A DNA stretch of 10,796 nucleotides, from the NCBI GenBank assembly GCA_945949375.1, contig CAMFEN010000019.1, forward strand, positions 1 through 10,796. The letters are read 5' to 3'. Positions within the stretch are counted from its first letter, which is position 1, and the number at the start of each line of letters is the position of its first letter. The position numbers were made by a program, and so were the translations under genes. Shown here piece after piece: positions 1 through 7,000 of the stretch. Below the pieces are notes generated by a model, which worked only from the letters and a program-made list of their open reading frames with translations, had not been told where the DNA came from and ran no database searches. Origin of the DNA: an uncultured Bacteroidales bacterium (GTDB lineage: Bacteria; Bacteroidota; Bacteroidia; Bacteroidales; Paludibacteraceae).

Positions 1-870
1 CTCATGCCGCCGCTCTGCACCGTCGGCTACGGCATCGCGAGTTGGAATTGGCACTATGCTTTCGGGGCGTTGTATCTCTTCCTCATCAATAGCATCCTCA
101 TCGCCTTGGCGACTTTCCTGACGGTGAAGTACCTGCACTACCCCGTGGTGGAGGAGCAGTCCACGAACGGCAAACGGCGCGCGTGGTCTATCGCGCTGGT
201 GGTGGCAGTGCTGGTAGTGCCGAGCGTGATGAGCGCCATCTCTGTGGTACGCGAGAACCAGTTTGCGAGCCACGCCAAGGCATTTATTGCGGCGAACAAG
301 ACCATCGGGACGAGTTACGTCTATCAGACAGAGGTGAAGCCCTCGCAGGGGCAGATAGAGTTCTTCTTGGCAGGCGAGGCGCTGACGGATGCCGACCGCA
401 AGTTGTTCTACGCCGCTGCGTTGAACGCGGGCTTCGATTCCACGGCGATCGTACTGCACGAGGATGCGCTGACGCGCGATGACAGTGACCTGAGGCAAGA
501 CCAATTGGTGCGCGACCTGTTTGCCTCGAAAGACGAGCAGATAGCCGCTTATCAGCAGCAAATCACAGAGTTACGCACGCAGTTGGCAGCCGCAGAGGTA
601 ACGATTCAGCAGGTGCAGAAGCGCCCTACCCTACCCACGCAGCAACTGACGGAGGAGATAAAAGCGCAATACCCGCAAGTGGCGCAAGTAACATTGGCAG
701 AGGGGGAACTTATGGTAAGTACAGACAGCAGCAGCGTGCTGCAACCCGTAACCATTGTCAGCCTGCAACTGCACTCGAAGAAGCGACTGCAACAGGCAGA
801 CAGAGAAAAAATGGAGGAATGGTTACGCGTGCGCTTGAAAAGCGACCACGTGGACTTGATAGTCCGATAA
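1..870 (+). CDS. DUF389 family membrane protein, C-terminal part
   Basis: The reading frame is open from the first base, and the visible 289 residues begin in the motif LMPPLCTVGYG, typical of the hydrophobic core of DUF389 (TIGR00341-like) proteins. The true start is therefore upstream of the window. Two further membrane segments follow (about residues 20-43, FGALYLFLINSILIALATFL, and 61-83). Next comes a soluble tail with a probable coiled coil (about 178-210, rich in Q, E, L and A) and a small C-terminal alpha/beta-looking domain ending in VDLIVR. The family is widespread in bacteria and has no established biochemical role; an envelope or transport function is only a guess. It lies 89 bp upstream of the pnuC-like gene in the same direction. 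No terminator with a T run follows it, so read-through is possible. Family assignment is fairly sure; function is unknown. Confidence 0.8.
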   Translation, partial: LMPPLCTVGYGIASWNWHYAFGALYLFLINSILIALATFLTVKYLHYPVVEEQSTNGKRRAWSIALVVAVLVVPSVMSAISVVRENQFASHAKAFIAANKTIGTSYVYQTEVKPSQGQIEFFLAGEALTDADRKLFYAAALNAGFDSTAIVLHEDALTRDDSDLRQDQLVRDLFASKDEQIAAYQQQITELRTQLAAAEVTIQQVQKRPTLPTQQLTEEIKAQYPQVAQVTLAEGELMVSTDSSSVLQPVTIVSLQLHSKKRLQQADREKMEEWLRVRLKSDHVDLIVR

Positions 871-881
871 AAAATTAGGAA

Positions 882-910
882 TTGTCCGGGTGCGCAGGCA
901 TCCCGCCTGC
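882..910 (+). repeat. GC-rich palindromic repeat, intergenic copy
   Basis: This copy starts TTGTCCGGGTGCGCAGGC and contains the hairpin GCAGGC-ATCCC-GCCTGC. It is nearly the same as segments at 2183-2208 and 3481-3510 inside the ABC-F gene and, reversed, at 10735-10764. It differs by a shorter loop-side sequence. It is not followed by a T run, so it is a dispersed repeat rather than a clear terminator. Confidence 0.8.
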
Positions 911-955
911 TTGAAAAATTTGAAAATGAAAAATTTGAAAATTTGAAAATTGAGA
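911..955 (+). repeat. AT-rich tandem repeat upstream of pnuC
   Basis: This is an irregular tandem array of units close to TTTGAAAA and TTGAAAATT. It fills the space between the palindromic repeat and the pnuC-like start codon. I see no TTTG/TAnnTTTG promoter pair in it. It may have arisen by slippage and may act only as an A+T-rich translation enhancer region. Confidence 0.6.
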
Positions 956-959
956 TAAC

Positions 960-1613
960 ATGTTGAGCAAGGGTAAAGTATTTGATTACTCGTTTCTTGC
1001 CATGGGGTTGCTTGTGCAAATCATTACCTATTGCATTGCGCCGAGCGGCGTGTGGTCGCTCGTGAGCGGACTGTGCGGCATCTTCTCCGTGGTGCTTTGC
1101 GCGCAAGGCAATATCCTCTACTATATCTTCGGCTTTGCGCAGGTCATCACCTACACTTACCTCTGCGTTTTGGAGCATTTCTATGCCGAGATAGCGATGA
1201 ACGTGTTCTATTTCGTTACGATGATTTACGGTGTGTTTGTATGGCGTCGCCAACTCAATACCGGCTCGGAGGAGAAGCACAAAGTGCAGACGCTCCAACT
1301 GCGCCGCAAGAGCTTTGTATGGCTGTCGGTGGTATGCGCCTTGCTGTCGGCATTGTGCGGGTGGCTGCTGAGCCGTTACACCGACGACCCGCAGCCGTAC
1401 CTCGATGCGTTCACCACGGTGCCTGCCCTCTTTGCGCAGATACTGATGATATTGGTTTATCGCGAGCAGTGGTATCTATGGATGGTGGTCAATGTGCTGG
1501 CGTTCTTCATGTGGTTGAAAGCAGGCGACTACTGCATCGCCGTGCAATACCTCTTCTGGTGCGCCAACTGCGTCTATGGCTACTACCACTGGACGAAAGC
1601 ACTGAAAGGATAA
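960..1613 (+). CDS. pnuC: PnuC-type nicotinamide riboside transporter
   Basis: This 217-residue, strongly hydrophobic protein has about seven membrane segments (roughly residues 12-28, 32-49, 53-75, 79-94, 118-139, 156-169 and 174-213 with a break). It carries PnuC-family signatures. One is the block around GIFSVVLCAQGNILYYIFGF (about residues 40-59). The other is the C-terminal block with LDAFTTVPALFAQILM followed by REQWYLWMVVN, where Trp and Asn residues line the substrate path in the family. PnuC proteins carry nicotinamide riboside across the inner membrane by facilitated diffusion for NAD salvage; phosphorylation inside the cell traps the substrate. The length is slightly below that of enterobacterial PnuC. 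I see no riboswitch and no nadR neighbour, so the exact vitamer is inferred from the family and could be a related one. The ATG at 960 is preceded by an A+T-rich stretch and no Shine-Dalgarno sequence. Confidence 0.85.
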   Translation: MLSKGKVFDYSFLAMGLLVQIITYCIAPSGVWSLVSGLCGIFSVVLCAQGNILYYIFGFAQVITYTYLCVLEHFYAEIAMNVFYFVTMIYGVFVWRRQLNTGSEEKHKVQTLQLRRKSFVWLSVVCALLSALCGWLLSRYTDDPQPYLDAFTTVPALFAQILMILVYREQWYLWMVVNVLAFFMWLKAGDYCIAVQYLFWCANCVYGYYHWTKALKG

Positions 1614-1647
1614 AGGATAAAAGACTAATTACATAAGTGTATCATTT

Positions 1648-1947
1648 ATGCCCAACGAAAGCAATATTATTATTTACAACACACTTGACGGCAAAGCAAG
1701 TGTAACATTATATGCCAAAGATGGCAGTGTGTGGATGAACCAAACCCAATTGGCAGAACTTTTTGACACCTCTGTGCCAAATATCAGTATGCATACATCT
1801 AATATACTGAAAGAAAAAGAGTTAGATGCAGATTCAGTTATTAAGTTTTACTTAACTACTGCCTCCGATGGCAAGCAGTATAATGTGGCTTTCTACTCGC
1901 TGGACATGATTTTGGGTCAAATAGTAAATAGTCAAATAGTCAAATAA
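1648..1947 (+). pseudogene. truncated RhuM-family gene, N-terminal remnant
   Basis: The 99 codons match the N-terminus of RhuM-family proteins. They contain the opening strand IIIYNTLDGKASVTLYAKDG, then the helix-turn-helix-like VWMNQTQLAELFDTSVPNISMH, then NILKEKELDADS, and break off after FYSLDMI. Complete family members run to about 300 residues and continue from this point with a conserved V-G-Y-R-V type segment. Here the next codons (GQIVNSQIVK) come from a tandem CAAATAGT repeat, and the frame stops 3 bp before the ABC-F start codon. RhuM proteins are poorly understood, have been linked to Salmonella virulence, and are often carried on genomic islands. The stub is clearly more A+T-rich than its neighbours, which suggests acquired DNA followed by deletion. 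Whether the short product is made or functional is unknown. Confidence 0.7.
1918..1945 (+). repeat. short tandem CAAATAGT repeat at the break of the RhuM remnant
   Basis: About three and a half units of (C)AAATAGT lie at the point where homology to RhuM proteins ends, immediately before the ABC-F start. It looks like a deletion scar or slippage tract. Confidence 0.7.
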
Positions 1948-1950
1948 CCC

Positions 1951-3792
1951 ATGCCTACTCCCTATCTGCTTATAGAGCACTTGACCAAGTCGGTTGGTTC
2001 GAAGGTGCTGTTTGAGGACATCTCGTTTGCTGTGAATGAGGGTCAGCGTATTGCGCTGATTGCTCGTAACGGAATAGGCAAATCTACGCTGCTGGATATC
2101 ATCGCGGGCAAGACGGATTACGACGAAGGCAAAATCACTTTTCGCAACGACCTGAAGATAGGCTACCTGCCGCAGTCTTCCTCGGGTGCGCAGGCGTCCC
2201 CGCCTGCTGAAAAAACTGCCTTGAAGTACACCCAACTCCTCACCCAACTCGGCATTACCGACATCGACAGCAAGCCTTTCGAGCAGCGCTCCGGCGGTCA
2301 GCAGAAGCGTATCGCGCTGGCGCAGGTGCTGGCGCAGGAGCCGGACTTCCTCATGCTGGATGAGCCTACCAACCACCTTGACCTCGACATGGTTATCTGG
2401 CTGGAGGAGTACTTGCGCAAGGCGCGTATCACGCTGCTGCTCGTTACCCACGACCGCTATTTCCTTGACCGCGTATGCTCCGACATCCTCGAACTCGACC
2501 AGAACCAACTATATGCCTACCACGGCAACTACGCCTACTACCTTGAGAAGCGCGCCGAGCGTATCGAGGCGCAGAATGCCGAGACGGATAAGTTTCGCAA
2601 CCTCTACCGCACGGAGTTAGACTGGATGCGCCGCATGCCGCAAGCCCGCGCCCACAAAGCGCAATACCGCATCGACAACTTCTACGAGATAGAGAAGAAA
2701 GCCAAGCGGAGCATCCAAGAGACGGACATCCGCTTGCAGGTGAAGTCGTCGTATATCGGCAACAAAATCTTCGAGGCGCACGAGGTGAGCAAGTGCTTTG
2801 GCGACCTGCATATCCTGCGCGGTTTCTCGTATGTGTTTGCGCGCTACGAGAAAGTGGGCATTATCGGTAATAACGGCACGGGCAAGTCCACTTTCCTGCG
2901 CCTGCTCTTGGGCGAGTTGCAGCCCGACAGTGGACACTTTGACATCGGCACCACCGTCCGTTTCGGCTACTACCGCCAGCAGGGACTGCCGTTCGACGAG
3001 GGCAAGAAAGTGATAGACATCGTCCGCGACATCGCCGAGACCATCGACCTTGGCAATGGCGACCGCCTGACGGCGAGCCAGTTCTTGCAGCATTTCCTCT
3101 TCTCGCCGTCGCAGCAGTACGACTATGTCTCCAAACTGTCGGGCGGAGAGCGTCAGCGTCTGCACCTGTGCACGGTGCTGATGCGCAATCCTAATTTCCT
3201 GATTTTGGATGAGCCGACCAACGACCTTGATATCCCCACGCTGCAAGTGTTGGAGGAGTACCTGCGTGGTTTCAAGGGTTGCCTTATCGTGGTGAGCCAC
3301 GACCGCTATTTCATGGACCGCGTGGTGGACCATCTGTTTGTCTTCCACGGCGATGGCATCATCAAGGACTTCCCCGGCAACTACACGCAGTGGCGCGCGT
3401 CAACTTGCCCGGGTGCGCCCCGACCCGTCGGGGCTATCAAGGAGGTGCGGTCTCCAGGCCGCACCACAGAGAAAACAACCTGTCCGGGTGCGCAGGCGTC
3501 CCCGCCTGCTACAAAGTCTCCCTTTAAGGGAGATTTAGAGGGTCCGGAGGGTCTTGAGGGGCAGGGGGTCTCGGGGTCTCGTCCGCGCAAACTGTCTTAT
3601 AAGGAGCAGCGTGAGTTAGCGCAGTTGGAGCAGCAGATGCCGCAGTTGGAGGAGGAGAAAGCGGCTTTGGAGCAGCAACTCTCCGGCGGCTTGACCGACC
3701 CGCAGGCGATAGCCGAAGCCTCCGCCCGCTACGAGCAGGTGCAGCGCGCGCTCGACGAAGCCGAACTACGCTGGCTCGAACTCAACGAATGA
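1951..3792 (+). CDS. Uup-like ABC-F ATPase with in-frame repeat insertions
   Basis: This 613-residue soluble protein has two ATP-binding domains and no membrane segments, as in ABC-F proteins. These act on the ribosome or, for Uup, also bind DNA. Domain 1 has Walker A around NGIGKST (40-46), signature SGGQ (114-117) and Walker B LDEPTNHLD with catalytic Glu138. A charged interdomain linker follows (about 205-270, the P-site tRNA interaction motif region). Domain 2 has Walker A GNNGTGKST (306-314), signature SGGE (397-400) and Walker B LDEPTNDLD with Glu421. The C-terminus from about 547 (LSYKEQRELAQLEQQMPQLE) is a coiled coil as in Uup. Two stretches are not family sequence: residues 78-87 (SGAQASPPAE) and about 485-545 (from CPGAPRPVG to GSRPRK). 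Both are encoded by palindromic repeats also found outside genes in this window. The frame is intact, so the gene is probably functional. Its ATG lies 3 bp after the RhuM remnant stop. It converges with the tracrRNA gene. Confidence 0.9.
   Translation: MPTPYLLIEHLTKSVGSKVLFEDISFAVNEGQRIALIARNGIGKSTLLDIIAGKTDYDEGKITFRNDLKIGYLPQSSSGAQASPPAEKTALKYTQLLTQLGITDIDSKPFEQRSGGQQKRIALAQVLAQEPDFLMLDEPTNHLDLDMVIWLEEYLRKARITLLLVTHDRYFLDRVCSDILELDQNQLYAYHGNYAYYLEKRAERIEAQNAETDKFRNLYRTELDWMRRMPQARAHKAQYRIDNFYEIEKKAKRSIQETDIRLQVKSSYIGNKIFEAHEVSKCFGDLHILRGFSYVFARYEKVGIIGNNGTGKSTFLRLLLGELQPDSGHFDIGTTVRFGYYRQQGLPFDEGKKVIDIVRDIAETIDLGNGDRLTASQFLQHFLFSPSQQYDYVSKLSGGERQRLHLCTVLMRNPNFLILDEPTNDLDIPTLQVLEEYLRGFKGCLIVVSHDRYFMDRVVDHLFVFHGDGIIKDFPGNYTQWRASTCPGAPRPVGAIKEVRSPGRTTEKTTCPGAQASPPATKSPFKGDLEGPEGLEGQGVSGSRPRKLSYKEQRELAQLEQQMPQLEEEKAALEQQLSGGLTDPQAIAEASARYEQVQRALDEAELRWLELNE
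2183..2208 (+). repeat. GC-rich palindromic repeat inside ABC-F domain 1
   Basis: The core carries the hairpin GCAGGCG-TCCC-CGCCTGC (2190-2207). It is the same element as at 3481-3510 and, reversed, 10735-10764. It encodes SGAQASPPA in the variable loop after the Q-loop segment GYLPQ of the first ATPase domain. It sits in the same reading frame as the second coding copy and brings no stop codon. Confidence 0.85.
3406..3580 (+). repeat. mosaic of palindromic repeats inside the ABC-F C-terminal linker
   Basis: At least four palindromic units lie in a row within the coding frame. GCCCCGAC-CC-GTCGGGGC is at 3417-3434. GGTGCGG...CCGCACC is at 3444-3465. The GCAGGCG-TCCC-CGCCTGC element is at 3481-3510. 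TCTCCC-TTTAA-GGGAGA is at 3517-3533, followed by TTTAGAGGGTCC. The last unit with its flank (about 3514-3543) is an exact reverse complement of intergenic sequence at about 10583-10612. The tail to 3580 is a G-rich low-complexity tract. The segment has no similarity to ABC-F proteins that I recognise. Confidence 0.8.
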
Positions 3793-3805
3793 GAAAACAC
3801 GCAAC

Positions 3806-3890
3806 AAGAAAGAGGAGTTCGCTTTCGCGTTCCCCTCTTGAATGTTTACACATCGGAATAAAATCCTTATTGTGTATGTCTTGAAATTTT
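3806..3890 (-). ncRNA. tracrRNA of the type II-C CRISPR-Cas system
   Basis: Read leftward, the RNA should begin near 3890 and open with a 23-nt anti-repeat (3892-3870). This equals the last 24 bases of the + strand CRISPR repeat less one A, so it would pair with a leftward crRNA leaving one bulged U. It is followed by TAAGGATTTTATTCCG, close to the AAUAAGGAUUAUUCCG segment known from Bacteroidota type II-C tracrRNAs (GGA/UCC nexus hairpin). Next comes a small hairpin ATGT-GTAA-ACAT (3853-3842), then a terminal hairpin (3839-3810). The expected RNA is about 85 nt. With the crRNA it forms the guide duplex that Cas9 needs; RNase III probably processes it. Both ends are estimates from the promoter and terminator positions. 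The identification is strong because anti-repeat, nexus, promoter and hairpin all agree on one strand. Confidence 0.9.
3810..3839 (-). terminator. terminal hairpin of the tracrRNA
   Basis: On the minus strand AAGAGGGG pairs with CTCCTCTT, with an internal AA/AA bulge, then CGC-GAAA-GCG with a tetraloop. One pair is G-U only in the leftward RNA and is A-C mismatched in the rightward one, which favours leftward use. The following tract, UCUU, is weak for intrinsic termination. It may also stop some transcripts leaving the ABC-F gene. Confidence 0.65.
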
Positions 3891-3896
3891 GTGCTG

Positions 3897-3928
3897 CAAA
3901 AGTACAATATTTTTTTTGAGTACGCAAA
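3897..3928 (-). promoter_or_regulatory. tracrRNA promoter, Bacteroidota type
   Basis: On the minus strand TTTG (3928-3925) is followed by a 20-bp spacer and TACTTTTG (3904-3897), a full match to the TTTG/TAnnTTTG consensus. The predicted start, about 5-7 nt downstream, falls right at the anti-repeat. Confidence 0.8.
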
Positions 3929-3953
3929 TATCTTAACTGTTTTTTTGTGAAAA

Positions 3954-3985
3954 TTTGCGTATTTCAACAAAAATAGGTAAATTTG
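3954..3985 (+). promoter_or_regulatory. cas operon promoter, Bacteroidota type
   Basis: TTTG (3954-3957), a 20-bp spacer and TAAATTTG (3978-3985) match the consensus. Transcription should begin near 3990, giving a leader of about 48 nt before the cas9 ATG. The promoter is back to back with the tracrRNA promoter; the two TTTG boxes lie 25 bp apart. Confidence 0.8.
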
Positions 3986-4037
3986 CGGCGTTATTTCTCG
4001 TGATTCGCATAATCTAACCATCAAAATAGCAACGCAA

Positions 4038-7000
4038 ATGGCAACGAACAAAGAGACCATAGAGAATGGTAGCAGGAAAGTTCTCGGATTGGATTTGGGT
4101 GTAGGGTCAATAGGCTGGGCACTCATTGAGGAGCAAGACGGACAATTGCGTCAGATAGTGGGTATGGGTAGCCGTATCGTACCCATTGAGTCAACCGATG
4201 TGGATAAGTTTTCCAAAGGTCAGGCAATCACTATCAATGCCGACCGTACGGCTCGCCGCACAGCGCGCAAGGGGCTAAATCGCTATCAGCAGCGTCGTGC
4301 TGCGCTGACGGAGCGGTTGCGGGCAAAGGGTATGTTACCCGATTTTCAAGCAGAGCGCCAGATTGGTTTATGGGAGTTGCGCAGCAACGCCGCCACGCCC
4401 GGGTGTCAATTATCGCTGCAGCAGATAGGTCGCGTGCTATACCATTTGAATCAGAAGCGCGGCTACAAGCATAGCAAAGCCGACGAAGGAGGCGACAAGA
4501 AGCAAACGGACTATGTAGAAAAAGTAAACAGCCGCTATGCTACGCTAAAAGAGGAGGGGTTGACTATCGGGCAGCATATGTATCAGCAGTTGGTTGCTTC
4601 TGCGGTGATGCGTCCGAGCGGTCCTTACTATACTTTCCGCGTCAAGGGTGAGGTGTATCCTCGCGCTGCCTATATGGAGGAGTTTGACCGTATCATGGAG
4701 GTGCAGAAAGCGTTTTATCCCGATGTATTGACCGACGAATGGATAGCGGAGGTGCGCAACCGCGTGATATTCTACCAGCGTCCTCTGAAATCGTGCAAAC
4801 ATTTGGTAAGCCTGTGTGAGTTTGAATCCAAGCCGTTCACTATCCCTGCTACGGGCAAGGTGATAACGATAGGTCCGAAATGCGCTCCTCGCACGTCTCC
4901 TCTTGCGCAACTATGCGCAGCATGGGAGGCGGTAAACAACATCGAACTGACTAATCAGGAGATGGAAAAGTATCCCATCACTGTCGCCGAACGGCAGGCG
5001 ATGGTGGAGCATTTGTGCACCCACGACAAACTGAGCATAAAAGACGTGCAGAAGATATTGGGCTTGCCTGCCAAGTCGGAGTGGAAGGGGACGAAGCAAC
5101 TGGATAAGGGGATAAAAGGCAACAGCACGCTCTTGCAGTTGCGCAAAGCCTTGGAGGGCTTGGAAAAAGGAAAGATAGACGACTTGTTAGCACAGGACTT
5201 GCCTATCCAATCGGTTGATATGGTGGATGAGGTTACGGGCGAGGTGCTTACGCGAACGCAGATAGCGCCTTCGGCAGAAGACAGCACGCTCTACCGCTTG
5301 TGGCATAGTATCTACTCGATACACGATGAGGGGGAACTGCGGCATACCTTGCAAAAGACCTTCGATATCCATGATGAAAGCGCCTTGGATGCCCTATGCA
5401 AGATAGACTTTGTGAAACCCGGCTACTCCAACAAGTCGCATAAGTTCATCCGCAAGATACTGCCTTACCTGATGGAGGGCATGAAGTACAGCGAGGCATG
5501 CGAGGCAGTGGCTGTGAACCACTCCAACAGCCAAACCGCAGCCGAGCGCGACAGCCGGATGCTGCTGTCTCAGATACCCTTGATAAAGAAGGGCGAACTG
5601 AGGCAACCGCTTGTGGAGAAGATTCTCAATCAGATGATAAACGTGGTCAATGCGCTGCGCGCCGAGTACGGCGAGATAGACGAGGTGCATGTGGAATTGG
5701 CGCGCAAACTGAAGCAGAGCCAAAGCGAGCGGGAGACTGACGACAAACGCAATAGCGAGAACGAGAAGAGGAATAAGGAGGTAGCCGATAGAATAAAGGA
5801 GGAGTATGGCTTGACGCCTACCCGCGCGCGTATCCTCAAGTATAAGTTGTGGGAAGAAAGCGAGCATAAGTGCTTCTATTGCGAAAAAGGTATCTCTGCC
5901 GCCGAAGTATTGAATGGCTCCGATGGGGAGATAGAGCATATCATTCCGCAGAGCGTGCTGTTTGACGACAGTTTCAGCAACAAGGTGCTTGCCTGCCGCG
6001 CTTGCAACCAAGCCAAAGGCAACCGGACTGCTCGAGAGTTTATGGAGAAGAAGTCTGCCGGCGAATATGAAGCCTACCTGCAGCGGGTAGAGCGGCTGCA
6101 CAACGGCGGCAAGAAGGACGGCAAGAAGGACGGCAAGATTAGTGACCCCAAATATCAGCACCTGCTATGGCGGACGGAGGATATTCCTTCGGATTTCATC
6201 GACCGCCAACTGCGTCAGAGCCAGTACATCTCCCGCAAGGCGATGGAGATACTGCAACAGAGCATTCGTCTTGTGAGCGCCACGAGCGGCAGTGTTACGG
6301 ACTTTCTACGCCATACATGGGGCTACGACGAGATATTGCATACCCTGAATTTCCCTCGCTACCAAGCGGCGGAGATGACTGCGGTAGTGCGCACGAAGAG
6401 CGGACGGGAGGAGGAGCGCATCAAGGATTGGAGCAAGCGTATTGACCACCGCCACCATGCCATAGATGCCTTGACGATAGCCCTCACGAAGCCCTACTAC
6501 ATACAGAAACTGAATAGGCTGAAGGCTTCGCACGAGGAGATGATTGCCGTGGTGCGCCAACAAGATTACCATTGGGATGCGGAATATTCTTTGGTGGAGA
6601 AGTGGCTGCTGTCGCAGCCGCATTTCAGCACCCAAGAAGTGCTGGAGAAGGTGGATGGCATCTTGGTATCATTCCGTGCGGGAAAGAAGGTAACCTCTCC
6701 CGGGAAGCGCTATGTGCACAGAAACGGCAAGCGCGTCTTGGTGCAGCAAGGCTTGCTCGTGCCGAGGGGGGCACTGACCGAGGAGACTATCTATGGAAAG
6801 TTAGGCGACCAATATGTGGTGAAGTATCCTTTGACGCACCCGTCTTTTAAGGTAAAGAATATCGTTGATCCCACCATCAAGCGCTTGGTAGAAGAGCGGT
6901 TGGCATCCTGTGGAGGCAATGCCAAAAATGCGTTTGCAGATGTATTGAAGTCCGCAGATGGTATGGTAATCAAATCCGTCCGTTGCTATACGGGCTTGAA

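Noticed and set aside
882..910. A rho-independent terminator after the DUF389 gene.
   Set aside because: The hairpin is not followed by a T run, and the same sequence occurs inside a coding region, so it is a dispersed repeat.
871..959. A riboswitch upstream of pnuC.
   Set aside because: The space is taken up by a palindromic repeat and AT-rich tandem units, with no conserved riboswitch core that I recognise.
606..1298. A 230-codon minus-strand frame spanning the DUF389 end, the repeats and the pnuC start.
   Set aside because: It overlaps two better genes and reads through an AT-rich tandem repeat (FSNFSFSNFS), which is a low-complexity artefact.
2617..3348. A 243-codon open frame on the minus strand opposite the ABC-F gene.
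   Set aside because: It covers the conserved second ATPase domain on the other strand and its product resembles no known family.
5394..6161. A 255-codon open frame on the minus strand opposite cas9.
   Set aside because: It lies wholly inside the well-supported cas9 frame, over the HNH region, and shows no family features; it is a shadow of biased codon use.
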